DNA of 64,000 nt. Source: Corynebacterium uterequi. GTDB lineage: Bacteria; Actinomycetota; Actinomycetes; Mycobacteriales; Mycobacteriaceae. The notes under the pieces were generated by a model that worked only from the letters and a program-made list of their open reading frames with translations, was not told the origin of the DNA and searched no databases. The translations under genes and the position numbers were made by a program. Below, one piece after another: positions 25,667 through 35,072 of this stretch (the stretch's first letter is position 1; every line of letters begins with the position of its first letter). Where the stretch lies: NCBI RefSeq assembly GCF_001021065.1, contig NZ_CP011546.1, forward strand, positions 1,426,001-1,490,000, written 5' to 3'.

Positions 25667-28110
25667 ATCGGCTTAGCTAGGCGCCCTGGGCCGCCCCGCA
25701 CCCGCCGACGGCGCTGGGCCTGGTCTTGGCACTCCTTAAGCACCCTGTCCAGCGCGGGAGGAAGCATCTGCTCATGCAGCTTCTCCCACTGTTGCTCACC
25801 CAACGGGGAATCGGGGAACAGTCCGCGGACCAATCGCTGGGCGATCTCGATGGGATGCTCGCGCCACCACGTGGTGACCTCGGCGGCAAACTGCGAAGTC
25901 ACAGACTCACGCAGCGACCCGTGGCCGGGGGCGTTAAACGCCGCCAAAAGGGCCTCTACCTCCGCATTCGACCAGGCAGCCGGACGGGTCACCTCGGCCC
26001 ACAGCTGCTTCTTGGTCTCCTTCGTGGGCACCGACCACCTCGCGCGCAGCGCGCTGGCCCGTCCGGTGAGCGAATCATCCTGGGCCAGCTGGGCGTCGAT
26101 AAGCTCCTCGCTGTCGGCTCCGGCCGCGCTCAGCGCCGCGAGCACCGCCCAGCGAACGTCATCATCGACAGCCAGTCCGTCGACGGTCCCGCTCAGCACG
26201 CCGTGAAGCCACGTCGTGTCCTTGCGTCCCGCGGCGGAGACGATGGCGGCGCGCGTGATAGCCAACTGCGCGTCGCTTCCCGGCTCGGCGGCACGCAGCG
26301 CTGCCAAAAGCCCTTCGTGCAGTTCAACGGCAGTAATCTCTTCGTCGGTGTAGTCCGCCGCGGCCGCGAGTGCGCTCGATAGCACCTGTGCGATCATCGA
26401 GGGGTTCGGTTCCACAGGAGCGTGCTTCACCGCCGCCGCCACGAAACGCGCCACGGACAACTCACCGTCCCGGGTGGCGTTCCACAGGCTGGTCCACACC
26501 ACCGCCCGGGTGAGTTCATCCCCGACCTCGCTTAGGTGCGCCAGCAGCCACGTCAGCGACTCCTCATCAAAGCGCGTCAGCGCGTACGCGTGGTCCGTGT
26601 CATTCACGATCACCGCGTCCACGCCCCCAGGCAGCGAGACAGTGACCTCAGCGGCATCGGCCTCGACGAGCACGTCCATCCGCTGAGTAAGCTCCCCACC
26701 TGCGTAGCAGCCAACATCCAGCCGGTGCGGGCGGGTCCCCTCGTGGGCAATGTGTAGCACATCGCCCTCACGGCGAGCCCGCAGCACGTCCGGCCCGGAG
26801 GTCTTCAGCCAGGCATCCGACCACGCCTTAAGATCAGCATCCGTGTAGGGCTCGAGCGCGCCGAGAAGATCCGCATACGTGGCATTACCGAAGGCGTGAT
26901 CCCGGAAGTATTGACGGGCACCGGCGTAGAAATTCTCCCGGCCGATGTAGTGCACTAGTTGGCGCAGCACCGCCGCGCCCTTGGCATACGTGATGCCATC
27001 GAAGTTCTGCCGGGCCGCGTCCACGTCCGCGATCACCGCGGCGATGGGGTGCGTGGTGGGCAGCTGATCCTGCTGGTAGGCCCAGTTCTTGCGCACCCCG
27101 GCGAAGTTCGCCCAGGCTTCCACGTAGTCCGTCGCGTGCTGCGAGGCATCCGCTCCCATGAACTCTGCGAAGGACTCCTTCAGCCACAGGTCATCCCACC
27201 ACCGCGGGGTAACCAGGTCTCCGAACCACATGTGGCTCATCTCGTGCAGGATGGTATTCGCCCGTGCCGCCCGCTGCGCGCGCGTGGCCCGGGAACTGAA
27301 GAGGTACTTCTCGGTGAAGGTGACCAGTCCGGGGTTTTCCATTGCGCCAAGGTTGTACTCGGGCACCAGGATGCTGTCGTACGTGCCCCAGGGATACGGG
27401 TAGCCGAAATGCTCGTGGAAGAAATCCAGGCCTCGCGCGGTGATCTCCAGGAACTCGTCATCGACGTGCTCAGCCATGGACGCCCGGCACCACAGCGCGA
27501 TTTCCATGTCGCGCCACTGCGACCGCGTGGCGACGTACTCCCCCGCCGCGAAGGCCACCAGGTAGGTGGACAACGGCGGCGTGGGAGTGAAGCGAACCTT
27601 GTCCCCGTCGCGCGACTCCACGGCACCGTTGGCCAACGCCTGCCAGCCCTGAGGCACCCGCAGCACGGTGGTTACCGCTGCCTTGAGATCAGGTTGGTCG
27701 AAGCAAGGGAACACCCGGCGAGCGTCCGACGGCTCGAAGTGCGAATACAGGTAGGTACGGCCGTCGGCGGGATCGGTGAAGCGGTGCAGGCCTTGCCCGG
27801 TGCGGGAGTAGGCGCTAGCCCCCCGGATGGTCAGTGTGATCGCCCGACCGGTAGGCACGGTGACAAAGACCCGGGAGCCGTCGAAAGAGTACTCAACCGG
27901 CTGACCATCAACTAAGACACCGGTGACGGCCTCGCCCAGGTAGTCCACATCCACTTCCGGCTGCGTGCTGGTGAAGGTGATGTGACTGGTGGCCTCGAAG
28001 GTGGTGGAAGACGTAGGTGCCGAGCGAAGATCGAGCTCAATGCGGTAGCTCTCGACACTCAAGGCCTCACGACGCCAATGGGCGTGGGCTTCAGATAGCG
28101 CATAAACCAT
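25648..28110 (-). CDS. pepN: Aminopeptidase N (M1 metallopeptidase)
   Basis: Cytosolic zinc aminopeptidase for peptide turnover, 820 residues. It shows the exopeptidase motif GAMEN and the zinc site HEMSHMW (H289, H293) with the third ligand E312 in WLKESFAEF. The catalytic domain is followed by the ERAP1-like helical C-terminal region. Start ATG at 28110 (MVYALSEAHAHWRR). The extreme C-terminus overlaps the convergent PPE-like gene, so the last residues may have been altered when that locus arrived. Confidence 0.94.
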   Translation of the reverse strand: MVYALSEAHAHWRREALSVESYRIELDLRSAPTSSTTFEATSHITFTSTQPEVDVDYLGEAVTGVLVDGQPVEYSFDGSRVFVTVPTGRAITLTIRGASAYSRTGQGLHRFTDPADGRTYLYSHFEPSDARRVFPCFDQPDLKAAVTTVLRVPQGWQALANGAVESRDGDKVRFTPTPPLSTYLVAFAAGEYVATRSQWRDMEIALWCRASMAEHVDDEFLEITARGLDFFHEHFGYPYPWGTYDSILVPEYNLGAMENPGLVTFTEKYLFSSRATRAQRAARANTILHEMSHMWFGDLVTPRWWDDLWLKESFAEFMGADASQHATDYVEAWANFAGVRKNWAYQQDQLPTTHPIAAVIADVDAARQNFDGITYAKGAAVLRQLVHYIGRENFYAGARQYFRDHAFGNATYADLLGALEPYTDADLKAWSDAWLKTSGPDVLRARREGDVLHIAHEGTRPHRLDVGCYAGGELTQRMDVLVEADAAEVTVSLPGGVDAVIVNDTDHAYALTRFDEESLTWLLAHLSEVGDELTRAVVWTSLWNATRDGELSVARFVAAAVKHAPVEPNPSMIAQVLSSALAAAADYTDEEITAVELHEGLLAALRAAEPGSDAQLAITRAAIVSAAGRKDTTWLHGVLSGTVDGLAVDDDVRWAVLAALSAAGADSEELIDAQLAQDDSLTGRASALRARWSVPTKETKKQLWAEVTRPAAWSNAEVEALLAAFNAPGHGSLRESVTSQFAAEVTTWWREHPIEIAQRLVRGLFPDSPLGEQQWEKLHEQMLPPALDRVLKECQDQAQRRRRVRGGPGRLAKPIQILLG

Positions 28111-28508
28111 GGCTACAGAGTAGGCGGCCTGCCTAACAGGAAGGCGTGAGGGCTAGGAGCGGCGAGCACAACCCCAGAAGAACTAGTGAACCCGTAGCGC
28201 CGCTGAACGCGCGACGCTACAAGTGTTCAGCAGCCAGCTGCACCTGACTTGACCCCGGCGCAGGGACCCTACGTTGCCGCCGTCACCGCTCTCCGGCTGT
28301 TGCGCGGCTCTTCCGCTCTTAGGGCGTGAGCCTGGGCGCCTGAGGCGGTCTAGCAGTGACGGTGTCCACAATCTGCAGGCAACCCCAGAGATCCCTGCTC
28401 CAGGCAAGAGGATTCAGAGCCTTGCTACGCCCCCGACTGGGAAGAGCCACTTCACCTCGCATGGGAAGCCTCTCTGCTCAGTCGTTGCGCGTGAGATCCG
28501 CAGTTATA
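28111..28508. other. Intergenic region between pepN and hsdS
   Basis: About 400 bp with no supported gene. A 7-bp inverted repeat (GCTGAAC / GTTCAGC, near 28203-28232) is too weak to call a terminator. The pepN promoter must lie at its left end. An open frame on plus runs through it into antisense of hsdS but has no ribosome site or similarity. Confidence 0.5.
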
Positions 28509-29660
28509 TCACTGTTGCCCGCTAAAAGCTCTTGCAGTGAGAGATTGTTGAAGCTCGGAGGTTCTCTCCAGCTTCTCCCTGTTAATCTGAATGAGGGACC
28601 TAAATGCAGCTATACGCCGTTGCACCTCACCGATATCACCGTCGGCAAGTACTGGAATTTCAAGCCCTCTCAAGTGGCGAAGATCAAGCTTTTTCGTTCC
28701 GTGAGCAGAGGAGCTAACACGGGCAAGGAGCTCACTAGTTTTAGTTTTAATCAAGTAGAATAAGACCTCTACCGGTATCCCATTCTTGGGAGTGAGTAGC
28801 TTCAGATCTTGATTAATACAGCTACCGGCAGGGATTATGCCCATTGGCACTGTATGCGCCAACGACATCCCTCTGAGCGAGATAGCCACGCCAGGTTCCG
28901 ACGAAGCCTTGAGCGAGGTTCTTTCGAGGGCACTCTCAGTAACATGCTCGGTAGAATCCGATAGGAAATCTTGTTTCAGGTCCTTGGAGCTGAACCAGCG
29001 TACACTACCTCCCCAGAATTCGTCATTGTCTCGGGAGGGGGTTAGTCCACCCTGAATTGAGACTAGGTCTCCCAAAGAGAGCAAGTCTGTCGAGCCACTC
29101 GACACAGAGCGCACCATATGCAATAGGGCACTATCCAGGTTTTCCAAGACGGACTCAACTCGCGAAACCGCCCTGCGGGACAATGAAAGAACTTTCGCGA
29201 TCCGCCGTTGCTCCCCTATAGGAGGAAGAGGGAGCGCCAGGTTCAGCAGGGCGGCTTCCTTCACTCGCTGACGGTTAGTCGTGCCAGAACTAAGAACCTT
29301 GACAGCATTTTCAAGCAAACCCGAAACGGAATAGAAGTAAAGGTATTCAGGGTCGACCCTGTCTTCATCAACGGAGAAGACAGGAAAATCCTTAGAAACA
29401 ACCGCCCCGTTAAGATATGCTGGCACAATACCAAAGGCGCCGTTACGAGCATCTATGCGGGAGAAAATGAACTGCCCTGCTTTTACTCGATAGCCGGACG
29501 ACATCCTAGGTGTCTTCCCGTCACCGATAACCCTTCGCACGACGCCGCCACCATGAAGCTTAACGGTCAGGAAGGTCTCCACTGAAGGGTCGTCAATTCT
29601 GACAACGGTATCGTCCTGGGCAAGCACCTCCCCGAGCTTCACCATCGGCCACTGGCTCAT
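28509..29660 (-). CDS. hsdS: Type I restriction-modification specificity subunit HsdS
   Basis: DNA-recognition subunit that gives a type I methyltransferase its bipartite target. The 383 residues hold two target-recognition domains, about 1-150 and 195-335. Each is followed by a conserved helical spacer: LPLPPIGEQRRIAKVLSLSR after the first, and LEIPVLADGDIGEVQRRIAAF (in parts) after the second. The ATG overlaps the hsdM stop (ATGA). The target cannot be predicted from sequence. Base composition is more AT-rich than neighbouring core genes, typical of variable TRDs. Confidence 0.92.
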   Translation of the reverse strand: MSQWPMVKLGEVLAQDDTVVRIDDPSVETFLTVKLHGGGVVRRVIGDGKTPRMSSGYRVKAGQFIFSRIDARNGAFGIVPAYLNGAVVSKDFPVFSVDEDRVDPEYLYFYSVSGLLENAVKVLSSGTTNRQRVKEAALLNLALPLPPIGEQRRIAKVLSLSRRAVSRVESVLENLDSALLHMVRSVSSGSTDLLSLGDLVSIQGGLTPSRDNDEFWGGSVRWFSSKDLKQDFLSDSTEHVTESALERTSLKASSEPGVAISLRGMSLAHTVPMGIIPAGSCINQDLKLLTPKNGIPVEVLFYLIKTKTSELLARVSSSAHGTKKLDLRHLRGLEIPVLADGDIGEVQRRIAAFRSLIQINREKLERTSELQQSLTARAFSGQQ

Positions 29661-31222
29661 CGCGCACCCCCCAGCATGGCCTTCAGCTCGGCTAAGCCCT
29701 GGGCGATCTGCTCATCCAGGGCTTCGATCTCGGCGATGATCTCCAACGGGTCTCTCGTCTCAGCATCATCAACCACGATCTCTTTGTACCGATTCATCGA
29801 CAGATCGTAATCATTGGCCGCGATCTCTGATACCGGCACGCAGAAACTCTGCTCGGTACGGGTGCGTTCACGCTCGGTCGTCGCACGCTGGCGGAACCTC
29901 GCCACCACGTCGGGAAGGTTATTCTTCGCGTGGCACTCAGCATCGAACGCCACCGGCTCGCTACCCGCAGCGTCCTCGCCTTCAGCAATCGGTGCTGGCC
30001 CTAGTAACTGCTCGGCGAGCAGCGGGGTGCGCTTATCATCCAACGAGTACCCATCGGCGGTCACCTCATAGAACCACACCTCATCCGTGCCCGGGGAGTC
30101 CGTGCGGGTAAAACACAGCACCGCGGTAGACACACCGCTATAGGGCTTAAACACCCCGGACGGTAGCTTGATGACCGCATCCAGCTTCTGGCCCTCCACT
30201 AACTGCTTGCGTAAGGCCTTGTGTGCCTTCGTGGAGCCGAACAACACCCCTTCCGGCACGATGACCGCTGCGCGCCCACCGACGGTGAGCAGCGTGAGGA
30301 AACGGGTGAGAAACAACAACTCCGTCTTCTTCGTCTTCTCCCCCGCCAGTAATGCCTTATCGAGGTTGGTGGGGTCCACGCTGCCCGCGAACGGCGGGTT
30401 CGCTAGCACCACATCGAACACCCCGCGATCGGTTTCGGGGATGCTGCCCAGGGAGTCTCTGTAGGCGATGTTCGGGCGGGTGAAGCCGTGCATGAACATG
30501 TTCATCGCGGCGATGCGCACCATGGTTGCGTCGAAGTCGTAGCCGGTGAATCCGTCGCGTTGAAACGCCCGCTGGGTGTCTCGGTGCAGCAACTGCTCGT
30601 GGTGGTGGGTGCGTACCCACTGTGCGGCGTTGACGAGGAAGCCGGCGGTGCCGCAGGCCGGGTCGATGATCTTCTCACCGGGTGCGGGGCGCATGAGTTC
30701 GACGATGAGGTTGATGATGTGCTGCGGGGTGCGGAATTGGCCGTTGGTGCCCGAGGCGGACAGTTTCGACAGCATGTATTCGTAGAGATCGCCGAGGAGG
30801 TCTTTGTTTTTAAAGTCCAATTCGTTGATCGCGGCCATCGCCGAGTTCAGTGTGGTGGGGCTATCGATGCCGAAGGTGGCGTTGCGCATGTGTTGCGCCA
30901 TGCCGGAGTCGTCCCCGCCGAGGCGGCGCAGGAAGGGAAAGACCTCGGTGGCCATGAGGTGTTGGGCCTCGGTGGGGTCGGTGAGGGTGGTGAGGTTTTT
31001 CCACCGTAGGTGCTGCTGGTGTGGGGTGAAGATGTGCTCGTCGTCAGCGACGGTGAGACCGAGGGCGGTTTTTTGGTCCAGGCCGTCTTGGGTGGCGTCG
31101 AGTTGGCGGATGAACAACAGGTAGGTGAATTGTTCGATCACTGTCATGGGGTTGGTGATCCCCCCAGTCCAGAACGTGTTCCAGATTCTGTCTACCCGGT
31201 TCTTCAACTCACCCGTCATCAT
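29657..31222 (-). CDS. hsdM: Type I N6-adenine DNA methyltransferase HsdM
   Basis: Methylation subunit of a type I system, about 521 residues from the ATG at 31222 (MMTGELKNRVDRIWNTFW). The N-terminal helical HsdM_N domain reads ITNPMTVIEQFTYLLFIRQLD. The SAM-binding motif is IIDPACGTAGFLVNAA and the catalytic motif NPPF sits in VVLANPPFAGS. Two adjacent ATGs compete for the start. It overlaps hsdS by 4 bp. No hsdR lies on either side: pgm-like mutase is upstream and pepN downstream. Confidence 0.94.
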   Translation of the reverse strand: MMTGELKNRVDRIWNTFWTGGITNPMTVIEQFTYLLFIRQLDATQDGLDQKTALGLTVADDEHIFTPHQQHLRWKNLTTLTDPTEAQHLMATEVFPFLRRLGGDDSGMAQHMRNATFGIDSPTTLNSAMAAINELDFKNKDLLGDLYEYMLSKLSASGTNGQFRTPQHIINLIVELMRPAPGEKIIDPACGTAGFLVNAAQWVRTHHHEQLLHRDTQRAFQRDGFTGYDFDATMVRIAAMNMFMHGFTRPNIAYRDSLGSIPETDRGVFDVVLANPPFAGSVDPTNLDKALLAGEKTKKTELLFLTRFLTLLTVGGRAAVIVPEGVLFGSTKAHKALRKQLVEGQKLDAVIKLPSGVFKPYSGVSTAVLCFTRTDSPGTDEVWFYEVTADGYSLDDKRTPLLAEQLLGPAPIAEGEDAAGSEPVAFDAECHAKNNLPDVVARFRQRATTERERTRTEQSFCVPVSEIAANDYDLSMNRYKEIVVDDAETRDPLEIIAEIEALDEQIAQGLAELKAMLGGAR

Positions 31223-31368
31223 GAACATTGAGCATAGTAGGCGCGCCGAACACAACCCCGGTTGCAACACCTACAGAAGGGAACGGGTGTTCTAACCTCA
31301 CGCCTCAGGCGCAGGCAGTCCACCAGGCGAAGGCAGTCCCCCGCTCTGCCCACGCCCCCGCCGTACCC

Positions 31369-32964
31369 CTAGCCGAAGTACCCGGCCAGCTCCTCTTTGA
31401 GCGCCTCGACGCGCTCACGGGCGGCGTCGTAGGTGGTGCCAATGACCTCCAGGTAGCACTTGAGCTTCGGCTCCGTGCCGGACGGGCGGATGAGCACGCG
31501 CGCCCCGTCGGCGGTGCGCAGGACCCGGCCCGGGGTGGGCGGTAGGCCCTCGTAACCCTGGCCTAGATCGGAGAACTCCACCACCTCAGAGCCGCCGAGC
31601 GTTGTCGGTGGTTCTGCCACGAAGCGTTCCAATGCCTCCACGGCCTGTGAGATGTCCTGCTTGCGCAGGGTCAGCGGCACGGTGACGTGGTAGCCGTAGG
31701 TGTGCCCGATCTCATCGAGCAGCTCCGGCAGTCCCACCCGGGCGGCCAGTTCGGCGACGCGCAGGCACGCCGTGATGCCGTCTTTGTCCCGCACCGCGGC
31801 CGGGTCCGAGCAGTAGCCCAAGGCTTCTTCGTAGCCGTACACCAGTCCTTCCTGCCGCCCGATCCACTTGAAACCGGTGAGCGTCTGGGCGAAGTGCAGT
31901 CCGTGCCGCTGGGCGATGGCCCGCAGCAGCTGGGAGGACACCACCGAGCACGCGAGCGTGCCGGTGTCAACACGCCGCGCCGCATCCTCGCCGAGCAGGC
32001 CACCAACCTGGTCACCGCTGAGTTGGGTCCACTCTCCGGCCTGTTTGATGGCCACGGAGCAGCGGTCAGCGTCCGGGTCGAGTGCGAGGATGACCGAGGC
32101 GCCAGCTTGATCCGCCGTCGCGATGGCCAGGTCCAGCGCGCCGTCCTCCTCGGGGTTGGGGAAGGCCACCGTGGGGAAGTCCGCGTCCGGCTGCTGCTGC
32201 TCGGCCACGGGGGTGACGTGGGTGAACCCGGCGCGTCGCAGCGCCTCGCCGAGCATCTCCCCACCCACGCCGTGCATGGCAGTAAACACCACGGGGATGT
32301 CCCGCTTAGCGGTGTCGATGAGGGACACCGCGCGCTCGTAGTACGCCTCGCGCGGGTCTACCTCGTCGATGTTCGCGCGGTTTCGGGCAATCTCATCGGC
32401 GTAGCCTGCGGCGTCGATGGCGGCGGAGATCTCCGCATCGGCCGGGGCGATCAGTTGCACGCCTCGCGCGTCGTCGGAGCCGACGACCCGTCCGCCGAGG
32501 TAGACCTTGTAGCCATTGTCCGGCGCCGGGTTGTGCGACGCCGTCACCATGACGCCAGCGTCGGCGTTGTAGTGGCGGACGGCGAATGACGTCAGCGGCG
32601 TCGGGTGAGCTGGCGGGAGCGCGAGTACCCGGCACCCGGCGGCGGAAAGGACCTCACACGCGGCGTCGTAGAAATCCTTCGAGCCGTGTCGGGCGTCGCA
32701 CCCGACGACGACGATCGGCTCCGGCACGCGCTCGGTGAGCCAGGCCGCCAGCCCGGCGGTAGCCCGGGTGACCGTGGCGACGTTCATGCGGGACTCCCCC
32801 GGCCCCACCACGCCGCGCAGTCCGGCGGTGCCGAAACGCAGCGGCCCGTTCATGGCCTCGGCAAGTTCCGGCGAATCCTCGTCGAGGAGGGCTGTGAGGG
32901 CGTCCCGGGTGGCGGGGTCCGGGTCGTGGGCGATCCAGGCGCGGGTGCGATCCTGGAGGTTCAT
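31369..32964 (-). CDS. Alpha-D-phosphohexomutase family enzyme, likely phosphopentomutase role
   Basis: Moves phosphate between C1 and C5/C6 of sugars through a phosphoserine. The 531-residue protein has the active-site loop TASHNPAPDNGYKVY (S143), the metal loop DPDADRCS, the sugar loop and the C-terminal phosphate-binding RPSGTEPKLKCYLE. Family members of this length (PGM2/PmmB type) include phosphoglucomutases and phosphopentomutases. The start ATG overlaps the deoC stop by one base (TAATG), in a deoA-deoC-mutase operon. Conversion of deoxyribose-1-P to deoxyribose-5-P is therefore the likely job; no deoB-type gene is present. Confidence 0.85.
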   Translation of the reverse strand: MNLQDRTRAWIAHDPDPATRDALTALLDEDSPELAEAMNGPLRFGTAGLRGVVGPGESRMNVATVTRATAGLAAWLTERVPEPIVVVGCDARHGSKDFYDAACEVLSAAGCRVLALPPAHPTPLTSFAVRHYNADAGVMVTASHNPAPDNGYKVYLGGRVVGSDDARGVQLIAPADAEISAAIDAAGYADEIARNRANIDEVDPREAYYERAVSLIDTAKRDIPVVFTAMHGVGGEMLGEALRRAGFTHVTPVAEQQQPDADFPTVAFPNPEEDGALDLAIATADQAGASVILALDPDADRCSVAIKQAGEWTQLSGDQVGGLLGEDAARRVDTGTLACSVVSSQLLRAIAQRHGLHFAQTLTGFKWIGRQEGLVYGYEEALGYCSDPAAVRDKDGITACLRVAELAARVGLPELLDEIGHTYGYHVTVPLTLRKQDISQAVEALERFVAEPPTTLGGSEVVEFSDLGQGYEGLPPTPGRVLRTADGARVLIRPSGTEPKLKCYLEVIGTTYDAARERVEALKEELAGYFG

Positions 32965-33614
32965 TACTCCTGCGCCCCCTCAAGGATCGCGGCGGTAGCG
33001 GACAGGCCCAGGCGGGTCGCTCCGGCGTTAATCATGGCCACGGCGGTGTCGTAGTCCCGGATTCCGCCGGAGGCCTTGACGCCCAGGCGGCCGCCGACGG
33101 CGGCGTGCATGAGTTCGATGGCGTGGACGCTGGCGCCGCCCGCCGGGTGGAATCCGGTGGAGGTCTTGACGAAGTCGGCGCCGGCGCGCTCGGCGGCCAG
33201 GCAGCACTGCGTGATGGCCTCATCCGACAGGCAGGCGGTCTCCAGGATGACCTTGAGTAGAACCTCCCCGCAGGCCTGCTTGACGGCGCGGATGTCGGCC
33301 TCGACCGCGTCGTACTTACCGGCGACGGCATCGGCAACGTTGATGACCATGTCCACTTCGTCGGCGCCGTGCTCGACGGACAGGGCAGCCTCGGCGGCCT
33401 TGACCTGGCTGTGGTGGGCGCCGGAGGGGAAGCCGCACACGGTGGCGACGTGGAGGCCGTCTGCCACCTCAACGGGCAGCTTGGAGGGGGATACGCAGAT
33501 GGAGTAGGTGCCCAGCTCGGCGGCTTCAGCGGCGAGGGCGGCGACGTCGGCGTCGGATGCTTCCGGCTTGAGCAGGGTGTGGTCGATGTACTGGGCGAGT
33601 TCAGCGCGCTTCAT
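32964..33614 (-). CDS. deoC: Deoxyribose-phosphate aldolase
   Basis: Cleaves 2-deoxyribose-5-phosphate to glyceraldehyde-3-phosphate and acetaldehyde. The 216-residue TIM-barrel has [15 protein letters not shown] near the N-terminus, [10 protein letters not shown], and the Schiff-base lysine in [15 protein letters not shown], followed by [20 protein letters not shown] lies upstream of the ATG. It follows deoA by 30 bp and is coupled to the mutase gene downstream. Confidence 0.96.
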   Translation of the reverse strand: MKRAELAQYIDHTLLKPEASDADVAALAAEAAELGTYSICVSPSKLPVEVADGLHVATVCGFPSGAHHSQVKAAEAALSVEHGADEVDMVINVADAVAGKYDAVEADIRAVKQACGEVLLKVILETACLSDEAITQCCLAAERAGADFVKTSTGFHPAGGASVHAIELMHAAVGGRLGVKASGGIRDYDTAVAMINAGATRLGLSATAAILEGAQE

Positions 33615-33644
33615 GGGACGTGGATCTCCTTAGGGTGCGAGGGG

Positions 33645-34943
33645 TTAGCGGGTGGGGTCGATGGTGTCGAGAATGACGCTACGCTCAGCGACCTCGGTAT
33701 CGCCGATGACGACGCCCGGGGTGATGGACGCGAGAGCGTAGTCGAAGCGATCCTCGGTTTCGGTGTGCAGGGTCATGAGCTTCTGACCAGCCTGGACGCG
33801 GTCGCCGATGCCAACGTGCAGCTCGATGCCCGCACTGAGCTGCACCGGATCCTCCTTCCGGGCCCGCCCGGCGCCGAGGCGCCAGGAGCCGACGCCGATG
33901 GCCAGGGCGTCGAGCTCGGTGACGACGCCGTCGCGGTCGGCCACGAGGTCGTGGGTGTGCGGGGCCACGGGCAATGCGGCGTCCGGGTCGCCACCCTGGG
34001 CGGTGACCATGGCACGCCACGTGTCCATGGCACGACCGTCGCGCAGGGCGGCCTCGACGTCCGCGTCCGGCTGGCCGGCGGCAGCCAGCATGCGCCGGGC
34101 AAACTCACAGGTCAGCTCGACGATGTCAGCCGGGCCGCCGCCGGCGAGCACCTCGACGGTTTCGGCGATTTCTAGGGAGTTGCCGATCTTCTTGCCCAGC
34201 GGCACGGACATGTCGGTGAGCAGCGCGGAGGTGATGACACCGGCGTCGTTGCCGAGGTCAACCATGGTGCGCGCTAGCTCGCGGGCGGTGTCCAGGTCCT
34301 TCATGAAGGCACCCGAGCCAACCTTGACGTCGAGGACCAGAGAGTCCGCGCCGGCGGCGATCTTCTTGCTCATGATGGAGCTGGCGATGAGCGGGATGCA
34401 GTCGACGGTGGAGGTGATGTCGCGCAGCGCGTAGATCTTCTTATCCGCCGGGGCGAGGCCGGCGCCGGCGGAGGCAATGACGACGCCGACGTCGCGCAGG
34501 ATCGACATCATGCGCTCGTTGTCGATGTCTACGGTGAATCCGGGGATGGCTTCGAGTTTGTCGAGGGTGCCGCCGGTGTGGCCGAGGCCGCGTCCGGAGA
34601 GCATAGGCACGGCGACGCCGAAGCTGGCCACCAGCGGGCCGAGCGGCAGGGATAGCTTGTCTCCTACCCCGCCGGTCGAGTGCTTGTCCGCGGTGGGGAC
34701 GCCGAGGGCGCGGAAGTCCATCCTCTCACCGGAGTCGATCATGGCCTGGGTCCAGTCGACGATCTCCCGGCGGTTCATGCCGTTGAGGAAGATGGCCATG
34801 TTGAGGGCGGCGAACTGTTCGTCGCCGACGGCGCCGCGGGTGTAGGCGTCGATGATCCAGCGGATGTAGTCGGTGGATAGTTCCTCTCCGTCGCGCTTGG
34901 CGCGGATGACATCGACGGCGTCGATGCGGGTGGGGGAGCTCAT
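33645..34943 (-). CDS. deoA: Thymidine phosphorylase (pyrimidine-nucleoside phosphorylase)
   Basis: Phosphorolysis of thymidine (and possibly uridine) to base and sugar-1-phosphate. The 432 residues show the family signature LSGRGLGHTGGTLDKLEAIPG (read in parts), DKHSTGGVGDKLSLPLGP and KKIAAGADSLVLDVKVGSGAF. AAAGGAG precedes the ATG. First gene of the minus-strand deoA-deoC-mutase operon, driven by a near-consensus promoter at 35001-35029. Confidence 0.95.
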   Translation of the reverse strand: MSSPTRIDAVDVIRAKRDGEELSTDYIRWIIDAYTRGAVGDEQFAALNMAIFLNGMNRREIVDWTQAMIDSGERMDFRALGVPTADKHSTGGVGDKLSLPLGPLVASFGVAVPMLSGRGLGHTGGTLDKLEAIPGFTVDIDNERMMSILRDVGVVIASAGAGLAPADKKIYALRDITSTVDCIPLIASSIMSKKIAAGADSLVLDVKVGSGAFMKDLDTARELARTMVDLGNDAGVITSALLTDMSVPLGKKIGNSLEIAETVEVLAGGGPADIVELTCEFARRMLAAAGQPDADVEAALRDGRAMDTWRAMVTAQGGDPDAALPVAPHTHDLVADRDGVVTELDALAIGVGSWRLGAGRARKEDPVQLSAGIELHVGIGDRVQAGQKLMTLHTETEDRFDYALASITPGVVIGDTEVAERSVILDTIDPTR

Positions 34944-35000
34944 GGGGGTTACTCCTTTGGGGTGAGGGGAAGCGAATCTTGTCTTGCTCCTATGGGATCG

Positions 35001-35029
35001 ATTATCATGACCTTCAGAACATTTGTCAA
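35001..35029 (-). promoter_or_regulatory. Near-consensus sigma-A promoter for deoA, overlapping a divergent cdd promoter
   Basis: On the minus strand TTGACA (35024-35029) and GATAAT (35001-35006) are 17 bp apart, about 58 bp before the deoA start. The symmetric TTTGTCAAA at 35022-35030 also supplies a TTGTCA -35 for cdd on plus, with TGTAGA near 35047 as its -10. One repressor site here could control both operons. Confidence 0.75.
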
Positions 35030-35072
35030 ACGTCAGTTTTTCATAATGTAGATCGCCTCGAAAGGGTCACCC

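Noticed and set aside
28356..28763. 135-codon plus-strand frame at the hsdS 3' end
   Set aside because: Antisense to the conserved HsdS C-terminus, no ribosome site, no family resemblance.
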